Part shown: piece by piece, positions 8,657-16,944 of the stretch | Layout of the letters: each line of letters opens with the position of its first letter | Numbering within the stretch: the first letter of the stretch is position 1 | Assembly: GCF_000717275.1 (NCBI RefSeq) | Contig: NZ_JNYV01000003.1 | Location: forward strand, 124,001 to 188,000 | Reading direction: 5' to 3' | From: Kitasatospora arboriphila | GTDB lineage: Bacteria; Actinomycetota; Actinomycetes; Mycobacteriales; Mycobacteriaceae | Length of the DNA: 64,000 bases | Program-made: the position numbers and the translations under genes | Notes under the pieces: model-generated | Database searches by the model: none | Seen by the model: only the letters and a program-made list of their open reading frames with translations | What the model was told of the DNA's origin: nothing

Positions 8657-10183
8657 GTGACTCAGACCGTTGCCGACAAACCCGCTGCCACCGTGTCGAC
8701 CATCGGCCATTGGAGTGGGGGCCGAGCCTTCGCCGGCGCAGCCGACCGCACCGCTCCGGTCACCAACCCTGCGACCGGTCAGGTGACCGGGAACGTGGCG
8801 CTGGCGGACGTCGCCGACGCCCGTGCCGTGATCGATGCTGCCCGAGCGGCATTTCCGCAGTGGCGGGACACATCGCTGGCCAAGCGCACGTCCGTGCTGT
8901 TCGCCTTCCGCGAGTTGCTGAACTCGCGCAAGGGCGAGCTGGCCGAGATCATCACCGCCGAACATGGCAAAGTGGTCAGCGATGCGCTCGGTGAGATCAG
9001 CCGTGGCCAGGAAGTGGTTGAGTTCGCCTGTGGCATTGCCCATTTACTCAAAGGTGGGATGACCGAGAACGCCTCGACCAAGGTCGATGTCGCCTCGCTT
9101 CGCCAGCCGCTCGGGCCGGTCGGCATCATCTCCCCGTTCAATTTCCCTGCCATGGTCCCGATGTGGTTCTTCCCCATTGCCATTGCTGCGGGAAACACCG
9201 TGGTGCTCAAGCCGAGTGAGAAGGACCCGTCGGCGGCTTTGTGGCTCGCGGAACTGTGGGCCGAGGCAGGTTTGCCCGCAGGCGTGTTCAACGTGCTGCA
9301 GGGCGACAAGGTCGCGGTCGACGAACTTCTGACCAACCCCGCGATCAAAGCAATCTCGTTTGTCGGCTCCACACCCATTGCGCAGTACGTGTATTCGACG
9401 GCTACAGCGCACGGAAAGCGTGTGCAGGCACTCGGCGGGGCCAAGAACCACGCCATCGTTCTTCCCGACGCCGATCTCGATCTGGCGGCCGACGCCATGG
9501 TGAATGCCGGCTTCGGCTCGGCGGGGGAGCGGTGCATGGCCATCTCCGCGCTCGTCGCCGTCGGCGGTATTGCCGATGAACTCGTGACGAAGATCGCCGA
9601 GCGCACCGTGGGGCTGAAGATCGGCGACGGCACACGCGGCACCGACATGGGGCCGCTGGTCACCAAAGCCCACCGCGACAAGGTCGCTTCCTACGTCGAT
9701 GCAGGTGAAGCCGACGGCGCCACCATCGTGGTGGACGGACGCCAGGTGCAGGCAGACGGTGGCGAGGGCGGATTCTGGCTCGGCCCAACGCTCATCGACC
9801 ACGTCACCACCGACATGAGTGTGTACACCGACGAGATCTTCGGCCCCGTTCTGTCAGTTGTTCGTGTGAACACCTACGACGAGGCCATCGATCTGGTGAA
9901 CTCCGGGCCGTTCGGCAACGGCACCGCGATCTTCACCAATGACGGTGGCGCGGCACGTCGGTTCCAGAACGAGATCGAGGTCGGCATGGTGGGCATCAAC
10001 GTTCCGATCCCGGTGCCCACCGCGTACTACAGCTTCGGCGGCTGGAAGAACTCGCTGTTCGGCGACACTCACGCGCACGGCACCGAAGGCGTGCACTTCT
10101 ACACCCGGGCCAAGGTGGTCACCACACGCTGGCTCGACCCGAGCCACGGTGGCATCAATCTCGGCTTCCCGCAGAACAACTGA
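8657..10183 (+). CDS. mmsA: CoA-acylating methylmalonate/malonate-semialdehyde dehydrogenase
   Basis: A 508-residue aldehyde dehydrogenase of the CoA-acylating MmsA group, which converts malonate semialdehyde to acetyl-CoA, or methylmalonate semialdehyde to propionyl-CoA, with release of CO2 and reduction of NAD. Diagnostic segments are GIISPFNFPAMVPMWFFPIA, QALGGAKNHAIVLPDADLD (MmsA proteins have this in place of the usual Glu base region) and the nucleophilic Cys near residue 293 in GSAGERCMAIS. The start is GTG 8657. It ends 16 nt before the aminotransferase, so the two are co-transcribed. The pair fits beta-alanine or beta-aminoisobutyrate degradation, with the aminotransferase making the semialdehyde used here. 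Confidence 0.94.
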   Translation: MTQTVADKPAATVSTIGHWSGGRAFAGAADRTAPVTNPATGQVTGNVALADVADARAVIDAARAAFPQWRDTSLAKRTSVLFAFRELLNSRKGELAEIITAEHGKVVSDALGEISRGQEVVEFACGIAHLLKGGMTENASTKVDVASLRQPLGPVGIISPFNFPAMVPMWFFPIAIAAGNTVVLKPSEKDPSAALWLAELWAEAGLPAGVFNVLQGDKVAVDELLTNPAIKAISFVGSTPIAQYVYSTATAHGKRVQALGGAKNHAIVLPDADLDLAADAMVNAGFGSAGERCMAISALVAVGGIADELVTKIAERTVGLKIGDGTRGTDMGPLVTKAHRDKVASYVDAGEADGATIVVDGRQVQADGGEGGFWLGPTLIDHVTTDMSVYTDEIFGPVLSVVRVNTYDEAIDLVNSGPFGNGTAIFTNDGGAARRFQNEIEVGMVGINVPIPVPTAYYSFGGWKNSLFGDTHAHGTEGVHFYTRAKVVTTRWLDPSHGGINLGFPQNN

Positions 10184-10199
10184 TCACGGAGTTCTTCTA

Positions 10200-11582
10200 A
10201 TGACTGCAGTAGCTTCCACCCTGCCGACCGGCCAGGAGTTCGACGTCGCCATCGCCGAAGGCCGCCGCGCCTACGAACTCGACCGCCGGCACGTGTTCCA
10301 CTCGTGGTCGGCGCAGGCCAAGATCGATCCGATGACCATCGTGGCCGCGGAAGGCTCGTACATCTGGGACGGCGAAGGCAACCGGTTGCTCGACTTCTCG
10401 TCGCAACTGGTGAACACAAACATCGGCCATCAGCACCCGAAAGTGGTTGCCGCGATTGCCGAACAGGCCGCCAAGCTGTGTACCGTCGCTCCGCAGCACG
10501 TCAATGCGGCGCGGTCCGAGGCGGCGCGGTTGATCGCCGAGCGGACGCCCGGTGACCTCAACCGCGTGTTCTTCACCAACGGCGGCGCCGACGCGGTGGA
10601 GCATGCGGTTCGCATGGCGCGACTGCACACCGGCCGGTACAAGGTGCTCTCGCGTTACCGGTCGTATCACGGCGGCACCGACACGGCGATCAACCTGACC
10701 GGGGATCCCCGGCGCTGGCCGAATGACTACGGCACCAGCGGCACCGTGCATTTCGACGGACCGTTCTTGTACCGCTCGGCCTTTCACGCCGCCGACGAAC
10801 AGCAGGAGTGCCAGCGTGCCCTCGAGCATCTGGACCGGCTGATCTCGCTGGAAGGCCCCGCCTCGTTTGCGGCCATCATCCTCGAGTCGGTGCCGGGCAC
10901 CGCCGGAATCATGGTGCCGCCGCCGGGATATCTGGCCGGTGTGCGGGAGATCTGCGACCGCTACGGGATCATCTACATCGCCGATGAGGTGATGGCCGGG
11001 TTCGGACGGACCGGACAATGGTTCGCCATCAACAACTTTGATGTCACCCCGGATCTCATCACGTTCGCCAAAGGTGTGAACTCAGGGTATGTCCCACTCG
11101 GCGGTGTTGCCATCAGCGACGCCATCGCCGCGACCTTCGCCGATCGCCCGTACCCCGGCGGTCTGACGTACTCCGGTCATCCGCTCGCCACGGCGGCTGC
11201 CGTCGCCACCATCACTGCGATGGAAGACGAGAAGATCGTCCAGAATGCTGCGCGTATCGGTACCGATGTTCTCGGACCGGGACTGCGGGACTTGGCTGCC
11301 CGCCACCCGTCGGTCGGTGAAGTACGAGGGCTCGGAGTGTTCTGGGCCATCGAGTTGGTGACCAACCCGTCCACACGCGAACCGCTGGCGCCGTACGGCG
11401 GTACCAGCGCCGCGATGAACGAGGTCATCGCTGCCTGTAAGTCGAACGGCCTGTTGCCGTTTGCCAACTTCAACCGGATCCACGCTGTGCCACCGTGCAC
11501 GGTGAGCGACGACGAGGTCCGTGAAGGACTTGCGATTCTCGACGCCGCGCTCACCGTGGCCGACGGTCACGTAATGGCCTGA
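10200..11582 (+). CDS. Class III aminotransferase (omega-amino acid / beta-alanine:pyruvate type)
   Basis: The start is the ATG at 10200, 16 nt after the dehydrogenase stop; the longer in-frame extension upstream lies inside that gene. The 460 residues have the class III PLP fold: FTNGGADAVEHAVRMAR binds the cofactor phosphate, IYIADEVMAGFGRTG holds the Asp contacting the pyridine nitrogen, and FAKGVNSGYVPLGG holds the Schiff-base lysine near residue 291. It would transfer the terminal amino group of an omega-amino acid to a keto acid, giving the semialdehyde used by the upstream enzyme. A strong hairpin terminator follows. The specific donor (beta-alanine, beta-aminoisobutyrate or GABA) is inferred from context only. 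Confidence 0.92.
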   Translation: MTAVASTLPTGQEFDVAIAEGRRAYELDRRHVFHSWSAQAKIDPMTIVAAEGSYIWDGEGNRLLDFSSQLVNTNIGHQHPKVVAAIAEQAAKLCTVAPQHVNAARSEAARLIAERTPGDLNRVFFTNGGADAVEHAVRMARLHTGRYKVLSRYRSYHGGTDTAINLTGDPRRWPNDYGTSGTVHFDGPFLYRSAFHAADEQQECQRALEHLDRLISLEGPASFAAIILESVPGTAGIMVPPPGYLAGVREICDRYGIIYIADEVMAGFGRTGQWFAINNFDVTPDLITFAKGVNSGYVPLGGVAISDAIAATFADRPYPGGLTYSGHPLATAAAVATITAMEDEKIVQNAARIGTDVLGPGLRDLAARHPSVGEVRGLGVFWAIELVTNPSTREPLAPYGGTSAAMNEVIAACKSNGLLPFANFNRIHAVPPCTVSDDEVREGLAILDAALTVADGHVMA

Positions 11583-11623
11583 CCGTCCTTTGCACGACGC
11601 ATTTGCTCACTGTTCTCGGGGTT

Positions 11624-11657
11624 GCTCGGTCTACGGACCGAGCCGCCTCGGGTTTTC
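11624..11657 (+). terminator. Rho-independent terminator after the dehydrogenase/aminotransferase operon
   Basis: A perfect 8-bp stem (GCTCGGTC and GACCGAGC) with a TACG tetraloop at 11624-11643 is followed by GGTTTTCT at 11651-11658. It lies 41 nt after the aminotransferase stop. The T-run is short, but stem and placement fit well. The rest of the 281-nt gap up to 11864 shows no other clear element. Confidence 0.7.
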
Positions 11658-11863
11658 TAAGCGGGGTGTGACTGACGTTGCGAGTGGGGGCATCTAGGTG
11701 CTGCGGGGATCAGATGCGGCCCGTCGAGTGGCGTACTGCACCGCGAGCGACCGTCAGGCCGGCGATGTACCATTTCCGACCGGGGGAGTCGTTCGGTCAT
11801 CCGCATTTCGTGACGACCGAACGTAAGTAAACGCGCTCGGCGCGGATAAGTCTGGGGGTAGGG

Positions 11864-12172
11864 GTGGCTCCGAACGATGTCAGCGAGACGTTCAGTATCA
11901 GTCCGGCGGAGGTCATGGCGACCGCAAGCACGTGGCAGCAACAAGGCGTCGTTGTAAACGGCCTCGATTTCTCTGGCATGGCGTGTGCCAGTGGCGGGAG
12001 ATCACGAACCTTCGCTGCGGTTGTGGCGTGCAGTGTTGCCGCGACCAACGCAACCGAGTCGATCGGCGGCAGACTGACGACGCTTGGTGAGAGTCTGCGA
12101 ACCTTCACGGTGTCGTCCAGTGAGAACGATCGCACCGCTGCCGATTCCTTCACCAGGTTGATGCCGCGCTGA
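11864..12172 (+). CDS. Small ESX/WXG100-like helical partner protein
   Basis: A 102-residue protein starting at GTG 11864. It has the size and composition of ESX-associated small proteins: an N-terminal SPAEVMATASTWQQQG segment with Trp near the first helix, a Gly-containing turn, then a second Ala/Thr-rich helix ending in DRTAADSFTRLM. No strict WxG motif was found, so it is WXG100-like rather than a clear member. Its stop codon shares one base with the start of the next gene (TGATG), so the two are translationally coupled. By analogy with ESX partner pairs it may pair with the 628-residue protein for type VII secretion. Confidence 0.6.
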   Translation: MAPNDVSETFSISPAEVMATASTWQQQGVVVNGLDFSGMACASGGRSRTFAAVVACSVAATNATESIGGRLTTLGESLRTFTVSSSENDRTAADSFTRLMPR

Positions 12173-14058
12173 TGCGTCCGACAATCTCCCAGCTACGCGG
12201 CTGGAATCCTGGCGAGCTGACCGATGCCGGCACCACGGCCCAGGACAACGCAACGGTGCTCGATGGGGCCGTGGACGCGGTTGTTCGCGCCATGTACGCC
12301 AACACACAGTGGTCAGGCAAGACCAGGTTCGCCGCCCAAGACAAGGTCAAGGAAGAGCAAGACCACGCCAACGAAGTGCGTAATGTGCTGCAGCAGATCG
12401 CTGATGAGACGAAAGACGCCGCGCACGATCTGGCGCATTCCCGCACATTCGTTCTCGGACAAGCCGACGGCGCGTTGCACGACGGTTGTGCCGTCTCTGA
12501 CGCAGGTGAGGTCACACATCCCGACAAAGCCAAGAAGGAAATCGCGGACAACTATGAAAGCCACATCCAGCGCGGGCTGACTACGATCGACACTCTCGAC
12601 GAAGACTACGGAACCCGAATCGAGGCGCTACAGGGCGATCTCGCCGCGATGGTCAACGGCCAACCCGACGTGGTTCTGCCCGACGGCACCAGGATGGACG
12701 GCGACGCGGTGATCGCCAGACTTCGGGACATGTCTGAAGCGGAGCGGCGTGCGTTCCTTGCGGGCATGAGCGAACAGGATGTCCGGCGACTTGTACAGGC
12801 CGACCCAGTCTTCATGGGCAACACGAATGGTGTTCCGTTCGCGGTACGGGGAGTTGCAAACGAGATCAACATTCGCAACGCCATACTCAACGAGGTTCAG
12901 GCCGGCAACGATGTGGCTGGTAAGAACAAGCGCGTTGAGAAGCTGCGCGATTTGCTCCGGCAACAGAACGACCCTAGCTTGACCACAGGTAAGGACGAGA
13001 ACACGGAAAGTACCCCTGAAGATCGTAAGGTCGAGCGACAGTTCATCTCTTTCGAGAACACGGAGAATGGCCGATACGTAGAGATGATCGGTTGCCTCAC
13101 ATCGGGAACCAAAAATGCCACTGTGTACGTACCCGGAACGGGGTCAAATCTCAACGGCAGCAATACCAATACATCCGCTGCCTGGAATCTGGCCCAGGAA
13201 ACAAGCGGCCCGGTGATTGTCTACATGGACGGCGATCTGCCGCAGAGTATGGGCTACGAAGGACTGGTCGATGCAGGTAAGGGCGGTCTGACAGGCGCAA
13301 TCCCTTCACTGGTGGCCGGCGGCCCGCTTGGCCTTCCCGGCGCGGTGGGTGGCTTCATCGCCGGCGGCATCCCAGGTATTTCAGACTCGATCGAAGGTTC
13401 GGCCGCAGATCCTCAGTTTGCCCGAGACATGGCACCTCGCTTGGTGGGTTTCGGACGGGAGCTCGACGCTGAGATTGCTGTGCACGCACCGGACGCGAAA
13501 ACCACATTCATCGGGCACTCGTACGGCGGGTCAGTGGTCGGGAGCGCGGAACAGCTCGGCCTCAATGCAGACCGGGTCATCTACGCGTCATCGGCAGGAA
13601 CTGGAGTCTTCGACGGAGAATGGCAGAACGCCAACCCCAATGTCGAACGGTTCTCGTTGACTGCCCCAGGTGACCCGATTCAGTACATTCAGTCGATGCC
13701 GGGGAGTCCTCACGGGGGCGACCCGGACAGCATGCCGGGCGTTACTCGGCTCGACACTGGTAGCTATAGCGGATCTAATTTGGAGTACCCAGTAGGACCT
13801 GTAGAGGGTGGGCGGGGGCACGGCGGGTACTGGGATGACCGACAGTCCGGGGGCTTCCAAAACATGGTCGAAGTAGTTACAGGTGGGGAGCCGACCCTAT
13901 ATGTCGAGCGGGGACCCGACAGACCAACGGACCCGGCCTGGGAGGTAGCTGAGGAAGTGTTTGGCGTGACGCCAATCGGGCCGTTGCTAGATCCGCTCGA
14001 CGGGGATGTCGACCTCCCCGGACCCCTTCCCGACGTTCAGCTGAAGTTGCCGTGGTGA
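12172..14058 (+). CDS. DUF1023-type alpha/beta hydrolase with helical N-terminal domain
   Basis: A 628-residue protein. Residues 1 to about 210 are predicted mostly helical and charged (for example AAQDKVKEEQDHANEV), like the secretion-partner part of LXG/ESX substrates. The C-terminal half has a DUF1023-like alpha/beta hydrolase core: ATVYVPGTGSN then the nucleophile elbow TFIGHSYGGSVVGSAE near residue 449, preceded by a Gly/Pro-rich hydrophobic segment (AGGPLGLPGAVGGFIAGGIP). DUF1023 proteins are common in mycobacteria and relatives, often next to small ESX-like proteins; the reaction is unknown. Start-stop overlap with the small partner and overlap with the lipoprotein indicate a three-gene operon. 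An exported lipase/esterase or polymorphic toxin role is inference. Confidence 0.75.
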   Translation: MRPTISQLRGWNPGELTDAGTTAQDNATVLDGAVDAVVRAMYANTQWSGKTRFAAQDKVKEEQDHANEVRNVLQQIADETKDAAHDLAHSRTFVLGQADGALHDGCAVSDAGEVTHPDKAKKEIADNYESHIQRGLTTIDTLDEDYGTRIEALQGDLAAMVNGQPDVVLPDGTRMDGDAVIARLRDMSEAERRAFLAGMSEQDVRRLVQADPVFMGNTNGVPFAVRGVANEINIRNAILNEVQAGNDVAGKNKRVEKLRDLLRQQNDPSLTTGKDENTESTPEDRKVERQFISFENTENGRYVEMIGCLTSGTKNATVYVPGTGSNLNGSNTNTSAAWNLAQETSGPVIVYMDGDLPQSMGYEGLVDAGKGGLTGAIPSLVAGGPLGLPGAVGGFIAGGIPGISDSIEGSAADPQFARDMAPRLVGFGRELDAEIAVHAPDAKTTFIGHSYGGSVVGSAEQLGLNADRVIYASSAGTGVFDGEWQNANPNVERFSLTAPGDPIQYIQSMPGSPHGGDPDSMPGVTRLDTGSYSGSNLEYPVGPVEGGRGHGGYWDDRQSGGFQNMVEVVTGGEPTLYVERGPDRPTDPAWEVAEEVFGVTPIGPLLDPLDGDVDLPGPLPDVQLKLPW

Positions 14059-14582
14059 TCATGAAGCCTCTTGTAATCTCGGTGTCGACCTTGCTCTTCT
14101 CTAGTCTCCTTGCCGGTTGTTACGACTACAACGACGCTGATCCAACCGTTCGCGAAATTCCCCGTGATGAGGCCTGGCGAACCATCAACGTCAACATGCA
14201 GTACGTTCTGCCAAAATGGGATCCTGAAATCCCATTCCCCGAAGAACCACTGGACCCGCCCCCCAGCATGTCTGGGTGTGCGACAGGCAAGAACAGCCTG
14301 GCGACCGGGCCTCCGTGGAGTTTGCGTGTTGAGGGGCGGCTCATTGAGCCCGACCGTCTCGAGATCGATGCGATCGACGCCGGTTTCACCGCCCTCGAAA
14401 GCCGTGGCTACGCGCCTGTCGCGACTTCTCCGGACGGTAGTCCAGAGAACAGACGGGTTCAGAACGATGCTGGCTATGTTGTTTCGCTGTGGATCGATGA
14501 CGAAGCAGACGGCAGACGCTCCTATGAGCTGATATCGGTTTCGTCATGCATACGGTTCGATGGAGATGACCAGTACAACTGA
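14055..14582 (+). CDS. Putative lipoprotein
   Basis: About 175 residues. The start GTG 14055 overlaps the previous stop (GTGA); ATG 14061 is an equally good alternative. The N-terminus MKPLVISVSTLLFSSLLAGC is a textbook lipoprotein signal, with the lipobox LLAGC and the lipid-modified Cys followed by an acidic YDYNDAD segment. The rest is soluble, with two further cysteines, and resembles small actinobacterial lipoproteins of unknown function. It is the third gene of the module and may be an immunity or accessory protein anchored outside the membrane to act on the secreted hydrolase. It converges with the TetR gene, 9 nt away. Confidence 0.65.
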   Translation: MIMKPLVISVSTLLFSSLLAGCYDYNDADPTVREIPRDEAWRTINVNMQYVLPKWDPEIPFPEEPLDPPPSMSGCATGKNSLATGPPWSLRVEGRLIEPDRLEIDAIDAGFTALESRGYAPVATSPDGSPENRRVQNDAGYVVSLWIDDEADGRRSYELISVSSCIRFDGDDQYN

Positions 14583-14591
14583 ATGCTCTGA

Positions 14592-15329
14592 CTACTCCTC
14601 CACCCGCAACGACTGTTCGAGATAGTCCAGGTTCTGCCTCATCCGCGCGATGATGCGATCGGGCCCCGGCTCCGCGGAATCGGCGTCGGGTTCGAGGACC
14701 GAGCTGACGGCCATGTCGGCGAGTTGCTGCGCGACGTCGCGGTCGCTGTCGGCGTCCCCGGGGTGATGCCACCAGGCGATCCAGTTCAGCATTCCGATGA
14801 TGCCGAGCGCCGCAACACGGGGATCGGCCGCACGGAACACCCCGGCTGCGATTCCCTCGTTCATCGCGGTGGTCATCTCCCGCAACACCCGACGTCGGCT
14901 CTGGCGATAGGTCTCGGCCAACGCCGGCGGTAGCTCGGCTTCGGAGCGGATGAGCAGACGGAAGCGGTCCTGTGTCTGCATCTGGTGCAGGGCAATCGAC
15001 AGGGCCATTTCGCGAACCTTGGCGGCCGGGTCGAGGTCGGTGCGCTGGTTGATCTCGTGCAGCAACACCGCCGGTTCCTCGGCGATCTCGCTGACCAGCC
15101 GGGCGAACAGCTCGTCCTTGTTCTTGACGTAGTGGTACATCGCCGGGCGGGTCAGGCCGGTGGCGTCGGCGATGTCCTGCAGCGTGGTGCTGGCCAGCCC
15201 CTTTTCGGCGAACAGCCGCGTGGCCTGCTCCATGATCTCGCGCTCCACCAACTCGCGGCGCGAGTTGCTGCGTACGCCCGGCTTACCGGTGGCGGTCCAC
15301 GGTGTCCCGTCCGGCGTCGACTTGGTCAT
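14592..15329 (-). CDS. TetR family transcriptional regulator
   Basis: A 245-residue TetR-type repressor. The N-terminal DNA-binding domain reads RRELVEREIMEQATRLFAEK then TTLQDIADATGLTRPAMYHY (helix-turn-helix), beginning near residue 25. The remaining helical domain binds a ligand that cannot be deduced. It is the last gene of the leftward hyuA-hyuB-ligase-monooxygenase operon, starting 19 nt after the monooxygenase stop, so it is a plausible repressor of that operon, perhaps responding to an acyl- or aryl-CoA. The paired repeats at 23.1-23.3 kb are candidate sites. Confidence 0.9.
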   Translation of the reverse strand: MTKSTPDGTPWTATGKPGVRSNSRRELVEREIMEQATRLFAEKGLASTTLQDIADATGLTRPAMYHYVKNKDELFARLVSEIAEEPAVLLHEINQRTDLDPAAKVREMALSIALHQMQTQDRFRLLIRSEAELPPALAETYRQSRRRVLREMTTAMNEGIAAGVFRAADPRVAALGIIGMLNWIAWWHHPGDADSDRDVAQQLADMAVSSVLEPDADSAEPGPDRIIARMRQNLDYLEQSLRVEE

Positions 15330-15348
15330 GAGCGAACAATAGTGCGCC

Positions 15349-16926
15349 TCACACCGTCGCCGCGTGAACGTCGTCGAGTGCGCCGCCGATCACCGCGCCA
15401 TCAACGATGTGGACCAGGTCGGTCCGCAGGCTCACCAGTCCCGCACTCAAGTCGCTTTGACACGCGTCCGGCGCCTCCACCACAACAATGTGACCGGCCT
15501 GCCGCAGCCGCTCGCCCACATCAAGCCGGGTGAGCACAGCGTCTCGCTGAGGTGGCCCGGTCAGCCACACCATGGACGCGGTAGGGATACCGTCAATGAG
15601 TTCATCCGCTGCTGCTCCCCAGGCCGAATCGACGTGGACCTCGACGACCGCAGTGCCCGCATCCGACCGCAGCGATCCATCAGCCACCCTAGTCGGTGCT
15701 GTGAATCCGTTGCGACGCAACGGACGTCGCAACACCCACTCACCGACCTCGCTATCGGGAACCTCGTCCGGCCGCACGTCACCGTAATCGGCGAGCCCAC
15801 GCCTGGCAACATCGGGCGCCGACTGCGCAAAACGCTCCAGACTGACCTTTCCGGCACGAGTCATGTACGCCACCATCAACTGATCGACCGGCATGTCGAT
15901 GCGTCCGGGGAAAGACTCCCACCACAGTTCGCTGCGCGCTGCGATCGACTGCAGGTATTCGACGCCGGGCCGGCGTGCGGTTTCGTAGGCAGTCAACGCT
16001 TCCTCGAGCGACGACGCCTCCCGCACCCCGCGGTCCAGTGCGATGGCATCTTCCATCGCCAGCTTGGTGCCCGACCCGATTGAATAGTGCGCTGTGTGCG
16101 CGGCATCGCCGAGCAACACCACGTTGCCCGCATGCCAGCGCTCGCACGTCACAGTGCGGAACTTCAGCCACCGCGTGCGATTGCCGATCAGGGGATGGCC
16201 GCCAAGGGTCGCAGCGAAGGCGTCTTGCAGGTATTTCAGCGACTGGGTGTCGCTGTCGAGGGGGCCGACGTTCTCGGTTGTCACGTCGAAACCGGCATTG
16301 CGCCAAGTGGTCTCATCCGTCTCGATCAGAAACGTGCTCCGGTCGGGTGCATAGGGATAGGCGTGGGCAACAAAGGTGCCGTGCTCGGTGGTCACCGGAG
16401 TGAAAATGGCACTCGGCAGTGCGAAATCCGTTCCACACCAGAGGTAGAGACCCTTGCCGGTGGTGATCTGCGGGCGGAACTGATCTGCGAGCTCGGTGCG
16501 GGTGACGCTACCCACGCCGTCGGCGGCGATGATCAGATCCGCGTCCACATCACCGACCCCACGGCGCTGCCCGAACTCCAGACGCACCCCTGCCGCGACC
16601 GCGTGATGCTGCAGCACCTCCAACAGTTTCGTGCGGGCGATGGCCAGCAACTCACCGTGCGAGAGCCTCGAGACGGCGTCGCCAACCTGCATCGACATCT
16701 CGTGCGAGTAGGCGACGTCGACAATGGCTTCGAGTGAGGCTGGGTCAGCCTCGCGGAGATTGCGTTGGGTCCGCGACGCCAGCCCGACGCCGAAGCCGAA
16801 TGTGGTGTCAGGCGAGCCCTGTTCGTAGACGGTCACGTCGGCGTTGGGGTGGCTGCGTTTGAGAAGCCGGGCGGCGTAGAGACCACCGGGGCCTCCGCCG
16901 AGCACAGCGATGCGCTGTAGTTTCAT
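15349..16926 (-). CDS. FAD-dependent aromatic monooxygenase, salicylyl-CoA 5-hydroxylase-like
   Basis: A 525-residue group A flavoprotein hydroxylase. The N-terminus (AVLGGGPGGLYAARLLKRSH) has the FAD-binding GxGxxG, the middle has DADLIIAADGVGSVTR (the DG motif) and VVLLGDAAHTAHYSIGSGTK supplies the GD motif contacting FAD ribose. The MKLQRIAVLGGGPGGLYAA start resembles the subfamily acting on CoA-linked aromatic acids (salicylyl-CoA or anthraniloyl-CoA hydroxylases). The C-terminal 130 residues form the extra domain seen in these proteins. The gene follows the aryl-AMP ligase by 18 nt, which supports hydroxylation of a CoA-activated aromatic acid. The exact substrate is inference. Confidence 0.82.
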   Translation of the reverse strand: MKLQRIAVLGGGPGGLYAARLLKRSHPNADVTVYEQGSPDTTFGFGVGLASRTQRNLREADPASLEAIVDVAYSHEMSMQVGDAVSRLSHGELLAIARTKLLEVLQHHAVAAGVRLEFGQRRGVGDVDADLIIAADGVGSVTRTELADQFRPQITTGKGLYLWCGTDFALPSAIFTPVTTEHGTFVAHAYPYAPDRSTFLIETDETTWRNAGFDVTTENVGPLDSDTQSLKYLQDAFAATLGGHPLIGNRTRWLKFRTVTCERWHAGNVVLLGDAAHTAHYSIGSGTKLAMEDAIALDRGVREASSLEEALTAYETARRPGVEYLQSIAARSELWWESFPGRIDMPVDQLMVAYMTRAGKVSLERFAQSAPDVARRGLADYGDVRPDEVPDSEVGEWVLRRPLRRNGFTAPTRVADGSLRSDAGTAVVEVHVDSAWGAAADELIDGIPTASMVWLTGPPQRDAVLTRLDVGERLRQAGHIVVVEAPDACQSDLSAGLVSLRTDLVHIVDGAVIGGALDDVHAATV

Positions 16927-16944
16927 CGGATTGTCCTCACTGGT

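Noticed and set aside
9939-10199. Longer N-terminus for the aminotransferase, starting at 9939
   Set aside because: Those 87 residues lie out of frame within the dehydrogenase gene, are Arg/Ser/Thr-rich and precede an ATG at 10200 that fits the fold.
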